Below are positions 8,004 through 15,581 of a stretch of DNA of 61,039 nt, in pieces. Source of the DNA: DASQUK01 sp046723645 (lineage in GTDB: Bacteria; Actinomycetota; Acidimicrobiia; Acidimicrobiales; VFJN01); NCBI GenBank assembly GCA_046723645.1, contig JBKOUY010000128.1:1-61039 (forward strand), in the 5' to 3' direction. Each line of letters begins with the position of its first letter. Positions within the stretch are counted from its first letter, which is position 1. The translations under genes and the position numbers were made by a program. The notes below the pieces were generated by a model. It was not told the origin of the DNA and did not search any database. It saw nothing but the letters and a program-made list of their open reading frames with translations.

Positions 8004-8518
8004 ACCAGTGACCGCAGGAGCGGCCGGTAGCTGGCCAGGCCGGGCGCCGACGCGCCGTCGACCTTGCCGCCGTCGTCCCAGCGCCGGAGCGCGACGGCGT
8101 CGGCCCAGCCGGGCGTCGCCTCGAACGCCGCGAGCTCGCGGGCGGCCAGTGGTCCGCCCTGACGGCGAAGGCTGCGCTGCGAGCCGGCAGACAGCGCGGC
8201 GTGGTAGCCGGGCTCGACGGCGCACAGGTAGCGCTTGGCTGCCACGTGCAGGGCGATCGGCGCGGTCACCGACGGTGGGAACAGCGGTGCCAGGAACGCG
8301 GGCGCCGTGCGCTCGTGGGGACCCGCCGGCCCGCCGCTCATCTCCAGGAGGTGCCCGACGTCGTGCAGCAGCGCAGCGGCGACCAGGGCACCGGCGGCGC
8401 CGTCGGCGACGGCCAGCGCGGCCGTCTGGAGCGCGTGGTCGAGCTGGCCGACCTCCTCGTCATAGTGCTCCGCGCCCCAGCGGTCGTAGAGGTCGAGCAC
8501 CCCGTCGATGGTGGTCAC
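7988..8518 (-). CDS. HD-domain mixed-valence diiron oxygenase, PhnZ/TmpB-like
   Basis: 177 codons. PhnZ-type enzymes cleave the C-P bond of 1-hydroxy-2-aminoethylphosphonate (or its N-methylated form, TmpB) with O2, releasing phosphate. Visible residues: Tyr19 and Glu22 in HYDEEVGQLDHALQ, His28, the His52-Asp53 pair in AALLHDVGHLL, His68, His91, Lys95 in HVAAKRYL, and Asp148 in RRWDDGGK. The spacings 28-52, 91-95 and 91-148 agree with those I recall for PhnZ. The GTG at 8518 overlaps the stop of the upstream PhyH gene by 4 bp. A PhyH-type hydroxylase translationally coupled to this HD type is the hallmark of the oxidative phosphonate pathway; whether the substrate is methylated is unknown. 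Confidence 0.85.
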   Translation of the reverse strand: MTTIDGVLDLYDRWGAEHYDEEVGQLDHALQTAALAVADGAAGALVAAALLHDVGHLLEMSGGPAGPHERTAPAFLAPLFPPSVTAPIALHVAAKRYLCAVEPGYHAALSAGSQRSLRRQGGPLAARELAAFEATPGWADAVALRRWDDGGKVDGASAPGLASYRPLLRSLVCSES

Positions 8519-9300
8519 CGGACCGGCCGTCCCTGGAAGTCGCCGATGAGCGACACCGCCACCCGGTCGCCGCCCGGGGAGGCCGCGGCCAGCTCGGCCG
8601 CCTTCTGCCGGTAGTAGTCCTCCCGCAGGTCGCCCTCGGAGAGGGCGTTGTACGTCGGGTACAGGGCCCGCCGGGGCCGGGTCGAGTGGTTCGGACCGCT
8701 GCGGTGCGGCGTGCGGGAGTGGAACCACAGGGCGTCCCCGGCCCGCACGGGCACCGGCTCCCATCCCATCGAGTCCACGACATCGGCCCGGATGCAGCCG
8801 GCATCGTCGGTGGGCCAGAGCCGGTCATGCGCGCCCGACACCACCTCGAGGCACCCGTTTGCCTCGCCGGCGTCGTCGATGGCGACCATGCACGAGACGT
8901 GGACGTCGACGAACCGGTACGCGGGCGCGTCCTGGTGCGAGGCGTAGCCGGCGCCGCCGGGAAGCTTGTAGTTGAGCTTGTCCTTGTAGAGCACGGCGGG
9001 CTCGCCGAGCAGTGCGCCCGCGACGTCGACCAGTGCACCCGAGCACAGCATCGACCGCAGGCCCTCGTGGTGGGGCACCAGGTTCTCGGTGCGACACAGT
9101 GCCGGGCCGGCGTCGGTGAGCTCGCGGTGGTGCAGCCACCCGCCACCGTCGGGCCACGCCGCCACCTCGTCGGCCCACGCCTGCAGGCGGCGGGCCCACG
9201 CGTCGCCGTCGACCGGTCGGAGGTGCACCCAACCGTGCCGCCCGAAGTGCTCGACGGCCTCGGCCCCGGTGCCGTCCTCGAACACCCGGTGCGTGGCCAT
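8515..9300 (-). CDS. Phytanoyl-CoA dioxygenase-family Fe(II)/2-oxoglutarate oxygenase, PhnY/TmpA-like
   Basis: 261 residues. The iron triad is visible: His122 and Asp124 in YASHQDAPAY and the distal His199 in HSRTPHRSGPNHS; the arginine for 2-oxoglutarate is in STRPRRALYPTYN. The Lys-Leu-Asn-Tyr-Lys stretch (YKDKLNYKLPGG) is typical of PhyH proteins acting on small polar substrates. Together with the overlapping HD-oxygenase gene it most likely hydroxylates the carbon next to phosphorus in a phosphonate such as 2-aminoethylphosphonate or its trimethyl analogue. ATG at 9300; it is the first gene of the three-gene minus-strand unit. No phosphonate transporter is in the window. Confidence 0.85.
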   Translation of the reverse strand: MATHRVFEDGTGAEAVEHFGRHGWVHLRPVDGDAWARRLQAWADEVAAWPDGGGWLHHRELTDAGPALCRTENLVPHHEGLRSMLCSGALVDVAGALLGEPAVLYKDKLNYKLPGGAGYASHQDAPAYRFVDVHVSCMVAIDDAGEANGCLEVVSGAHDRLWPTDDAGCIRADVVDSMGWEPVPVRAGDALWFHSRTPHRSGPNHSTRPRRALYPTYNALSEGDLREDYYRQKAAELAAASPGGDRVAVSLIGDFQGRPVR

Positions 9301-9319
9301 CCCCGGAGCCTAGGTGCCG

Positions 9320-9333
9320 CGGGGCGGGCCCCG
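9320..9333 (-). terminator. GC-rich hairpin downstream of the DUF1353 gene
   Basis: CGGGGC (9320-9325) and GCCCCG (9328-9333) form a 6-bp stem with a 2-base loop, lying between the stop of the DUF1353 gene and the start of the PhyH gene on the same strand. There is no U-tract, so termination is only possible. Confidence 0.25.
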
Positions 9334-9366
9334 GCCCGGCGCAGCGACGGACGCGACGCCGGCGGG

Positions 9367-10170
9367 CTACCGGCCCTGGTAGCTCGTCGGCTCCGGGAGC
9401 GGCTCTCCGCGGTTCTCGGGTTTGCGTTGCCGGATGACCTTCACACCCTTCTCGATGACCCAGTAGACCCAGTAGCCCAGGAGCGAGACGAGCGCCGGCA
9501 CGGCGATGACCGGCAGTGCGTAGCCCGCAATGAGGCCGGCCGACCACTGGCTGCCCCAGACCAGGGCGGCGACGGCGGGGGCCACGAGCGCGGCGACGAT
9601 CAGCCACGGCGTAAGCGTCACGAGCCCCCAGATCAGCGCTCCGATGCCCGCGGCCGCGAGCGCTCCCCAGAGCACGACCCCCGCCTTGGCGGCCAAGGGC
9701 CCGTGGAACCGGGTCGCGAGGGTGACCGCCGTCCACATGACCCGGCCCTGCACGGGTGGCACGTCGAGGTCGTCCAGCATCTGCAGGAACAGGCGGTCGG
9801 CGCGCTTGCGGGCCTCGAGGTCCATGCCATCGGTGACGAGCTCGTCGTGCACGAGGGCCGCCGGGGTGTGGCGGCCGTAGCGGCTCACGAACCACGACAT
9901 GTAGCGGGGGATCGATGCGAAGTCCGTGGACGGCAGCGATTCATGACTGACGGCGATCGGTTCCCCGCCCCGGGGGTTGTACTGGAAGCCGAGGCCCTCG
10001 GGAATGCGGAAGTCCTTGTCGCTGATCTGCTCGAAGACGAAATGCGCGGGCTTGCCCGGGTCGCTCTGCGCCGAGAACCGGCCGGTGGCCGTGAGCCACC
10101 TCCATGGCCTGGCCGGCTCCACCTCCAACCGTGCGGTGGCTTGCACCGATCGCGTGATGCGCATGCTCAT
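9367..10170 (-). CDS. DUF1353-domain protein with C-terminal membrane helices
   Basis: 268 codons. The N-terminal half carries the DUF1353 features: LPSTDFASIPRYMSWF and HTPAALVHDELV, with the conserved Asp-Phe-Ala-Ser-Ile-Pro and the Val-His-Asp motif. DUF1353 is often seen in phage or prophage genes, but nothing else phage-like is nearby. The C-terminal 110 residues form three or four hydrophobic segments, ending in a basic cytoplasmic tail. ATG at 10170 with GGAGGCGGAC upstream. The frame remains open far upstream, but that part overlaps the real MBL gene on the other strand and is a shadow. Function unknown. Confidence 0.8.
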   Translation of the reverse strand: MSMRITRSVQATARLEVEPARPWRWLTATGRFSAQSDPGKPAHFVFEQISDKDFRIPEGLGFQYNPRGGEPIAVSHESLPSTDFASIPRYMSWFVSRYGRHTPAALVHDELVTDGMDLEARKRADRLFLQMLDDLDVPPVQGRVMWTAVTLATRFHGPLAAKAGVVLWGALAAAGIGALIWGLVTLTPWLIVAALVAPAVAALVWGSQWSAGLIAGYALPVIAVPALVSLLGYWVYWVIEKGVKVIRQRKPENRGEPLPEPTSYQGR

Positions 10171-10329
10171 GTCCGCCTCCACGAGGGCCGGCGGGCGGTG
10201 GCCGGGCGCTTCGCCGCCGATGCGCCTACGCGTCGGCTCCCTCGGCGCCGGATGATACTCCTGGCCACCGGTGCGGCGGCGGCCGGGCAAGCGGGCGGGC
10301 ACTGGTGGTCGGCGGCGCGGCCAAGCAAC

Positions 10330-11301
10330 ATGGCGGCCATGTCTTCGCCGGCCGACGTGCCCTTCACCAGGGGAGCCCACCAGATCGCGGACGGGGTCTG
10401 GGCCTACCTTCAACCCGACGGCGGGTGGGGGCGGTCGAACGCTGGGCTGGTCACCGCCGGCGACGGCGCCCCGTCGCTGCTGGTGGACACGCTGTTCGAT
10501 CTCGACCTGACGCGCGAGATGCTCGCCTCCCTGCGCGCGGCGACGCCCTCCGCCGATCGGATCGCCACCGTCGTCAACACGCACGCCAACGGCGACCACT
10601 GCTACGGCAACGCGCTGCTCGCCGGCGCCGACATCGTCGCCTCGGAGGCGTGCGCCGCCGAGATGGCCGAGCTGCCGCCCGCGGCGCTCGCCGGCATCAT
10701 GCGGGCCGCGCCCGACATGGGCGAACCGGGAGCCTTCCTGCTCGACATCTTCGGTGACTTCGACTTCGACGGCATCGACCTTGCCGCCCCCAGCCGAACC
10801 TTCACCGGCGAGCTCGGGCTCACGATCGGCGATCGGCCCGTGCGGCTCATCGAGGTCGGCCCGGCGCACACCGACGGCGACGTGATCGTGCACGTGCCCG
10901 ACGCGAACGTGGTGTTCACCGGTGACATCGTGTTCCACGGCGGGCACCCGATCGTCTGGGCGGGACCGATCGCAAATTGGATCGCGGCCTGCGACCGGAT
11001 CCTCGCGCTTGACGGGGTGACCACCGTCGTGCCCGGCCACGGCCCCGTGACCACCCTCGAGACGGTGGAGCGCCTGAAGGGCTACTTCGAGCACATCGCC
11101 CGCGAGGCGCGGGCTCGGTGCGACGCAGGGATGAGCCCTTTCGAGGCGGCGGCGGACATCGACCTGGGCCCGTACCGCGACCTGCGGGAGCCGGAGCGGC
11201 TCGTCGCCAACGTCGCCGCGCTCTACCGGGAGATGGGCGCCGACGTGGCCACCGATGCGGCGAGCATCATGGGCCTCATGGCCGCCGCGCACAGGGCCTA
11301 G
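10330..11301 (+). CDS. MBL-fold metallohydrolase
   Basis: About 323 residues. The metallo-beta-lactamase metal site is visible as NTHANGDHCYGN (HxNGDH variant of HxHxDH, where the second His is Asn), EVGPAHTDGDVIVH, VVFTGDIVFHGG and the late VVPGHGPVTTL. Replacement of the middle histidine by asparagine is seen in some quinoprotein-relay and SoxH-like subgroups. The product is probably a thioesterase or lactonase of unknown substrate. Start ATG at 10330 or 10339. It is a single gene, divergent from the DUF1353 gene. Confidence 0.85.
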   Translation: MAAMSSPADVPFTRGAHQIADGVWAYLQPDGGWGRSNAGLVTAGDGAPSLLVDTLFDLDLTREMLASLRAATPSADRIATVVNTHANGDHCYGNALLAGADIVASEACAAEMAELPPAALAGIMRAAPDMGEPGAFLLDIFGDFDFDGIDLAAPSRTFTGELGLTIGDRPVRLIEVGPAHTDGDVIVHVPDANVVFTGDIVFHGGHPIVWAGPIANWIAACDRILALDGVTTVVPGHGPVTTLETVERLKGYFEHIAREARARCDAGMSPFEAAADIDLGPYRDLREPERLVANVAALYREMGADVATDAASIMGLMAAAHRA

Positions 11302-11385
11302 ACCGGGGCGCCGCCCCGATGAATCCGTAACCGCCTGCGGCACGTAGGACTCGTGGGGGGATTCGTGGCCGGAAGGGGGCATTAG

Positions 11386-11667
11386 ATGAAACGAGCGTGC
11401 GTGATGGCGGTTGTCGTGGCGCTGACGACGTTGGGGCTGGCGTCTGCGGCATCGGCGGAACCGAACCAGCCCAGCCAGGGGGAGAACTCGACGGGCAGGA
11501 ACGATGCCGGATTCGGAGGTGGTCCCCACTGCCATGTGTTGGTGGTCGACAGCGCCCAGGACCGCTTCGACCTCATCCGGGTGTTCCCGTCGCACACGGC
11601 GCACGTCCACACCGGCCTCGCTGACGGGGTGTTCGTGGCAGATCCCGACTGCGACGGCGTGGTGTAG
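11386..11667 (+). CDS. Small secreted hypothetical protein
   Basis: 93 residues with a Sec signal peptide: basic MKRA start, hydrophobic core to about residue 20 and a predicted cut after ASAASAEP. The mature part is about 68 residues with two cysteines (around residues 48 and 89) that could form a disulphide, and histidine-rich PSHTAHVHT. No family recognised. ATG start with GGAAGGGGG upstream supports expression. It is convergent with ligB. Confidence 0.65.
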   Translation: MKRACVMAVVVALTTLGLASAASAEPNQPSQGENSTGRNDAGFGGGPHCHVLVVDSAQDRFDLIRVFPSHTAHVHTGLADGVFVADPDCDGVV

Positions 11668-11734
11668 CCGCCGACGGACGGGCCACCGACGAGCTGAGGG
11701 GGCCGAGGGGTTCGCTAGTTGGTGCGAGCACCCA

Positions 11735-12574
11735 CTAAGCGTCCTCGAGGACGAGCAGCCCGTTGTGGGTGTTCGACGTGGGGACGTGGGTCGCCCGGTA
11801 CACCTCGCGCACGTCCGCGCCGAGCGCGCCGCGCATGACCAGCCACATCACCAGCTCGATCCCCTCCGAGCCCGCCTCGCGCAGGTACTCGAAGTGGGAG
11901 ATGCCGGCGACGGCCTCGGGATCGGCCACCAGCCCGTCGAGGAACCTGGCGTCGAAGTCGACGTTGATGAGGCCCGCGCGCTCGCCCTGGAGCTGGTGCG
12001 ACATGCCGCCGGTGCCGAACACGACCACCCGCTCGTCGCCCTCGAAGGCGTCGATGGCCCGGCGGATCGCCTGGCCGAGCCGGTAGCAGCGGTGGCCCGT
12101 AGGCGGCGGGTACTGGACCACGTTGACGCACAGGGGGATGACCCGCGTCGGCCACGCCTCCGGCTGCCCGAACATGACTGACAGCGGCACCGTGAGCCCG
12201 TGATCGACCGTCATCTCGTTGACCAGCGTCAGGTCGAACTCGTCCATGATGAGCGACTCGGCCAGGTGCCAGGCGAGCTCCGGATGGCCCCGCACGATGG
12301 GCACCGGGCGGGGGCCGTAGCCCTCGTCGGCGGGCGGGAACTCGTCTGCCAGCCCGAGCGCGAAGGTGGGGATGACCTCGAGCGAGAAGGCGTTGGCGTG
12401 GTCGTTGTAGACGACGAGGCACACGTCGGGACGCGCCTCCGCGATCCACGCGCGGGCCGGTTCCAGCTTGGCGAAATAGGGCGCCCAGTAGGGCTCCGCG
12501 GTGCGGCCCTTGTCGATCGCGGCGCCGACCGCGGGCACGTGCGAGCAGGCGACGCCGCCCACGAGCCGGGCCAT
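11735..12574 (-). CDS. ligB: Protocatechuate 4,5-dioxygenase beta (catalytic) subunit
   Basis: 279 residues. Class III extradiol dioxygenase that opens the protocatechuate ring between C4 and C5 to 4-carboxy-2-hydroxymuconate semialdehyde, using Fe(II) and O2. Iron ligands His12 (ACSHVPAVG) and His59 (VYNDHANAF) are at the canonical LigB positions; the third, a glutamate, is in SEGIELVMW around residue 240, and the catalytic histidine is His193 in GTGGMSHQL. The ATG overlaps the ligA stop by one base. Gallate or 3-O-methylgallate could be alternative substrates, but the neighbouring ligC argues for protocatechuate. Confidence 0.92.
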   Translation of the reverse strand: MARLVGGVACSHVPAVGAAIDKGRTAEPYWAPYFAKLEPARAWIAEARPDVCLVVYNDHANAFSLEVIPTFALGLADEFPPADEGYGPRPVPIVRGHPELAWHLAESLIMDEFDLTLVNEMTVDHGLTVPLSVMFGQPEAWPTRVIPLCVNVVQYPPPTGHRCYRLGQAIRRAIDAFEGDERVVVFGTGGMSHQLQGERAGLINVDFDARFLDGLVADPEAVAGISHFEYLREAGSEGIELVMWLVMRGALGADVREVYRATHVPTSNTHNGLLVLEDA

Positions 12575-12969
12575 CAGCGGCCCTCCCAGTCGGCGTGGCG
12601 GCGGTTGCCCTCGGCGGGACGACCGCCGTCGACCATCATCTGCGCGAAGGCGTCGGCGGTCATGCCGGTCTGCTCGCCGGCCAGGTCCTGGAAGGTCATC
12701 CCGTCGCAGGCGGCAAGCTTGTACGTGTAGTACACGTTGCCGCCGAGCTCGATGAGCCGCAGCCACTCGCGCCGCAGCACCGCATCCCGCTGCTCCCCAT
12801 CCACGGCGAACTGGTCGAGGTAGGCGCCCTCGTCGGCCCGGAACGCCTCGCGGTTCGCCGGTTGGTTCAGCGACATCAGGAACTTGTTGAGCGCGTAGCC
12901 CCTCCGGCTGCGCCGCCCGTCGAACACGACCGTTCCCGGGATGTCGTCGTAGTCACGCGGTTCCGGCAA
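12574..12969 (-). CDS. ligA: Protocatechuate 4,5-dioxygenase alpha (small) subunit
   Basis: 131 residues, the usual LigA length. Caps the active site of LigB. Recognisable by DIPGTVVFDGRRSRRGYALN, LMSLNQPANREAFRADEGAY, LIELGGNVYYTYKLAACDG and the end MTADAFAQMMVDGGRP. I chose the TTG at 12969 because GGAGGG lies about 9 bp upstream and because LigA proteins begin only a few residues before the D(I/V)PGT motif; the longer frame to 13059 would read through the operator region. It is first in the ligAB operon and divergent from ligJ across a shared operator. Confidence 0.9.
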   Translation of the reverse strand: MPEPRDYDDIPGTVVFDGRRSRRGYALNKFLMSLNQPANREAFRADEGAYLDQFAVDGEQRDAVLRREWLRLIELGGNVYYTYKLAACDGMTFQDLAGEQTGMTADAFAQMMVDGGRPAEGNRRHADWEGR

Positions 12970-13013
12970 CGAACCACTCCCTCCTCGGTGGCCGCTGGCC
13001 AGGGTAGCATCGA

Positions 13014-13037
13014 CCTGTTGACAGGATTGTCCACAAT
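13014..13037. promoter_or_regulatory. Bipartite GntR-type operator, site 1 (ligA/ligJ divergent promoter)
   Basis: Two abutting 12-bp palindromes, CCTGTTGACAGG (13014-13025) and ATTGTCCACAAT (13026-13037), with centres 12 bp apart. The same layout recurs at 16322-16345 and 21689-21712. It lies between ligA and ligJ, which are transcribed in opposite directions, so one site can control both. The GT-N2-AC core fits FadR/FCD-type GntR operators; the cognate regulator is presumably the GntR protein at 15582-16226. Confidence 0.75.
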
Positions 13038-13051
13038 GTGATGGGGACGGG

Positions 13052-14068
13052 ATGATCATCGATTGCCACGGGCACTACACCACCGCCCCGGCTCCGCTCG
13101 GCGAGTTCCGCGAGGCGCAGAAGGCTGCCCTGGCCACCGACCCCGATCATGTCGGCGAGAAGGGCGTGGTCGCAATCGGTGACGACGAGATCCGGGAGAG
13201 CCTGGAGGGCGCCCAGCTGCGCTTCCAGCGTGAGCGCGGCACCGACCTCACGCTGTTCTCGCCCCGCGCCTCGTGGATGGGCCACCACATCGGCAACATC
13301 AACACCAGCCGGTTCTGGACCGAGCACTGCAACGAGCTGATCCGGCGAGTCTGCGACCTGTACCCGCAGAACTTCGCGCCGGTGTGCCAGCTGCCGCAGT
13401 CGCCGGGCGCCGCGGTCGAGCCCGCCGTGCACGAGCTTCGGCGGTGCGTCGACGAGATGGGGTTCGTGGGCGCGAATGTCAACCCCGACCCGTCCGGCGG
13501 GTATTGGAACGGCCCGGCGCTGGGCGACCGCTACTGGTACCCGCTGTACCAGGCGCTGTGCGAGCTCGACGTCCCGGCCATGGTGCACGTCAGCGCCGCC
13601 TGCAACCCGCAGTTCCACACCACCGGGTCGCACTACCTCGGCGCCGACACGACGGCGTTCATGCAGCTGCTCACCTCCGACGTGCTCGGCGACTTCCCCG
13701 ACCTGCGGATCGTGATCCCCCACGGCGGTGGCGCCGTCCCGTACCACTGGGGTCGGTTCCGCGGCCTGGCGCAGGACATGGGGAAGCCGCCGCTCGACGA
13801 GCTTCTGCTCGGCAACGTGTTCTTCGACACGTGCGTGTACCACCAGGCCGGCATCGACTGCCTGCTGGCCGTGATCCCCGCGGACAACGTCCTGTTCGCC
13901 TCGGAGATGATCGGGGCCGTGCGCGGCATCGACCCCCAGACCGGCCACCACTTCGACGACACGCGCCGCTACGTCGACGCCGTCGGGCTGGGCGAGGCCG
14001 AGCGGACCAGGATCTTCGAGACCAACGCCCGCCGCGTGTACCCGCGCCTGGAAGGGGACGCCGCATGA
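13052..14068 (+). CDS. ligJ: 4-Oxalomesaconate hydratase
   Basis: 338 residues, amidohydrolase superfamily, length as in LigJ. Hydrates 4-oxalomesaconate to 4-carboxy-4-hydroxy-2-oxoadipate. Very characteristic stretches are IIDCHGHYTTAPAPLG at the N-terminus (HxH metal motif), TDLTLFSPRASWMGHHIG, NVNPDPSGGYW, VIPHGGGAVPYHWGRFRGL and LFASEMIGAVRGIDPQTGHH. ATG at 13052 with GGGACGGG upstream. The stop overlaps the ligK start (ATGA), indicating coupled translation. It follows the shared operator. Confidence 0.93.
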   Translation: MIIDCHGHYTTAPAPLGEFREAQKAALATDPDHVGEKGVVAIGDDEIRESLEGAQLRFQRERGTDLTLFSPRASWMGHHIGNINTSRFWTEHCNELIRRVCDLYPQNFAPVCQLPQSPGAAVEPAVHELRRCVDEMGFVGANVNPDPSGGYWNGPALGDRYWYPLYQALCELDVPAMVHVSAACNPQFHTTGSHYLGADTTAFMQLLTSDVLGDFPDLRIVIPHGGGAVPYHWGRFRGLAQDMGKPPLDELLLGNVFFDTCVYHQAGIDCLLAVIPADNVLFASEMIGAVRGIDPQTGHHFDDTRRYVDAVGLGEAERTRIFETNARRVYPRLEGDAA

Positions 14069-14751
14069 ACGCCCGCAACGTCGTCGTCCGCACGATCGCG
14101 CGAGCCGACCGCAGCGCCGTCGAGGGCCTGGCGACGTTCGGCACGGCCACGGTGCACGAGGCCATCGGCCGGCGCGGCTTCCCCGGCCCCCAGCTCCGCC
14201 CGATCCAGCAGGGCACGCGGCTCGCCGGCACGGCCGTCACCGTCTCCTGCCATCCGGGCGACAACCTGATGATCCACGCGGCCGTCGAGGTCTGCCAGGA
14301 GGGCGATGTGCTGGTGGTGACCAACACGGCCCCGTCGACCCACGGCGCGTTCGGCGAGCTGCTGGCCTCGTCGCTCCTGGCGCGGGGGGTCCGGGCGCTG
14401 GTCACCGACGCCGGGGTCCGCGACACGGCGGAGCTGCGCGAGATGGGCTTCGCCGTGTGGTCCCAGCACGTGTCGTGCCAGGGGACCGTGAAGGCGAGCC
14501 CCGGTTCCGTGAACGTGCCGGTGGTCCTCGGCGGCCAGGTGGTGGTGAGCCCAGGCGACGTCGTGTGCTGCGACGACGACGGGGTGGTGGTGGTGGCGCG
14601 TGAGGAGGCGGGCTGGGCGCTCGACCGCTCGCGCGAACGCGCCGAGAAGGAGGACGGCACGCGCGCCCGCCTCGTCGCCGGCGAGCTCGGCGTCGACATC
14701 TACGGCCTGCGCGCCACGCTTGCGGCGCTGGGCGTGGAGTACCTCGGGTGA
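14065..14751 (+). CDS. ligK: 4-Carboxy-4-hydroxy-2-oxoadipate aldolase
   Basis: 228 residues. Class II aldolase of the RraA-like HMG/CHA aldolase family that splits the hydroxy-oxoadipate into pyruvate and oxaloacetate, the last step of the pathway. Typical signatures are GTATVHEAIGRRGF near the N-terminus, GDNLMIHAAVE, the GALVTDAGVRDTAELREM-type segment with the metal-binding Asp and catalytic Arg, and DGVVVVAREEA. ATG at 14065 overlaps the ligJ stop, and the stop overlaps the next gene's GTG. Methylglutaconyl-type or RraA regulatory functions are unlikely given the neighbours. Confidence 0.92.
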   Translation: MNARNVVVRTIARADRSAVEGLATFGTATVHEAIGRRGFPGPQLRPIQQGTRLAGTAVTVSCHPGDNLMIHAAVEVCQEGDVLVVTNTAPSTHGAFGELLASSLLARGVRALVTDAGVRDTAELREMGFAVWSQHVSCQGTVKASPGSVNVPVVLGGQVVVSPGDVVCCDDDGVVVVAREEAGWALDRSRERAEKEDGTRARLVAGELGVDIYGLRATLAALGVEYLG

Positions 14752-15554
14752 CGGGCGGGACGCGGGTCTGCGTCTTCGGGCTCGGCGAGGCGGGCTCGCT
14801 CATCGCCGGCGACCTGGCTTCCCTCCCGGACGTCGAGGTCCACGGCTACGACCCGGCGGATGTGGCGACGCCGGCCGGCGTCGTCCGCCACGCCCGACCC
14901 GAGGTGGCCGTGGCCGGTGCCGACCTGGTGCTCGGCGTCACCGCCGCCGCCGACGCCACGGCGGCACTCGCCCAGGCGCTCGACGCCATCCCCCGGGGGG
15001 CGATCTACGCGGACCTGGCGACCGCACCCCCCGGGCACCAACGGAGCCTGGCCGCGACGGCGGCGGGTGCCGGCCTGGGCTTCACCGACGTGGCCCTCAT
15101 GGCGCCGGTGCACGGCACGGGACTGCGTACGCCGGCGTTGGCCTCGGGCCCGGCGGCCCGGGCGTTCGTCGCGACCATGGGCCGGCTCGGCATGCCGGTG
15201 GAGCACGCTGGCGACGAACCGGGCATGGCCGCCACCCGGAAGCTGCTGCGCAGCATCGTGGTCAAGGGATTGACGGCGCTCGTGGTCGAGTCGATGGCGG
15301 CCGCCGAGGCGGCGGGGCTGGCCGCCGAGACGTGGGACAACGTCGTGGGCCAGGTCGCCGCGGCCGACGAGGAGCTCGTCCGCCGGCTCGTCACCGGGAC
15401 GGCGCGTCACGCCGCCCGCCGCGTCGACGAGATGGAGGCGGCCGCCGAGCTGCTGGCGGAGCTTGGCGTGGAGCCCCTCATGACCAGCGCGACCGCGGCC
15501 CGGCTACGCCTCGTCGCCGCCGGCGCGTCGGCGGTCCCCGCGCTGCCGGATTGA
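14748..15554 (+). CDS. NAD(P)-dependent dehydrogenase, 3-hydroxyisobutyrate-dehydrogenase-like with DUF1932 C-terminus
   Basis: 268 residues. N-terminal Rossmann domain with VCVFGLGEAGSLIAGDLA and a C-terminal helical DUF1932 domain (KLLRSIVVKGLTALVVESM, then AAAELLAELGVEP). Related enzymes oxidise beta-hydroxy acids or reduce oxo acids. GTG at 14748 overlaps the ligK stop by 4 bp, so it is the third gene of the ligJ-ligK operon. The canonical protocatechuate 4,5-route has no step for it, since LigC does the one dehydrogenation. It could reduce a pathway intermediate, handle an analogue, or repair a dead-end product. Confidence 0.85.
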   Translation: MTGGTRVCVFGLGEAGSLIAGDLASLPDVEVHGYDPADVATPAGVVRHARPEVAVAGADLVLGVTAAADATAALAQALDAIPRGAIYADLATAPPGHQRSLAATAAGAGLGFTDVALMAPVHGTGLRTPALASGPAARAFVATMGRLGMPVEHAGDEPGMAATRKLLRSIVVKGLTALVVESMAAAEAAGLAAETWDNVVGQVAAADEELVRRLVTGTARHAARRVDEMEAAAELLAELGVEPLMTSATAARLRLVAAGASAVPALPD

Positions 15555-15581
15555 GGCTCCGATCGATCGCGTGCGGCACGG

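Noticed and set aside
9367..10170. Prophage remnant suggested by DUF1353
   Set aside because: No integrase, capsid, tail, lysis or attachment-site sequence is nearby; the protein has its own membrane domain.
7876..10329. Long plus-strand open frame that continues into the MBL gene
   Set aside because: It runs antisense to the EEP, HD, PhyH and DUF1353 genes, which have intact motifs. The upstream translation is Arg-rich and motif-free; only the part from 10330 is a gene.
13018..13046. Sigma70-like promoter with TTGACA at 13018-13023
   Set aside because: TTGACA is part of the operator box, and at 17 bp spacing the -10 would be ATGGGG, which is not convincing.
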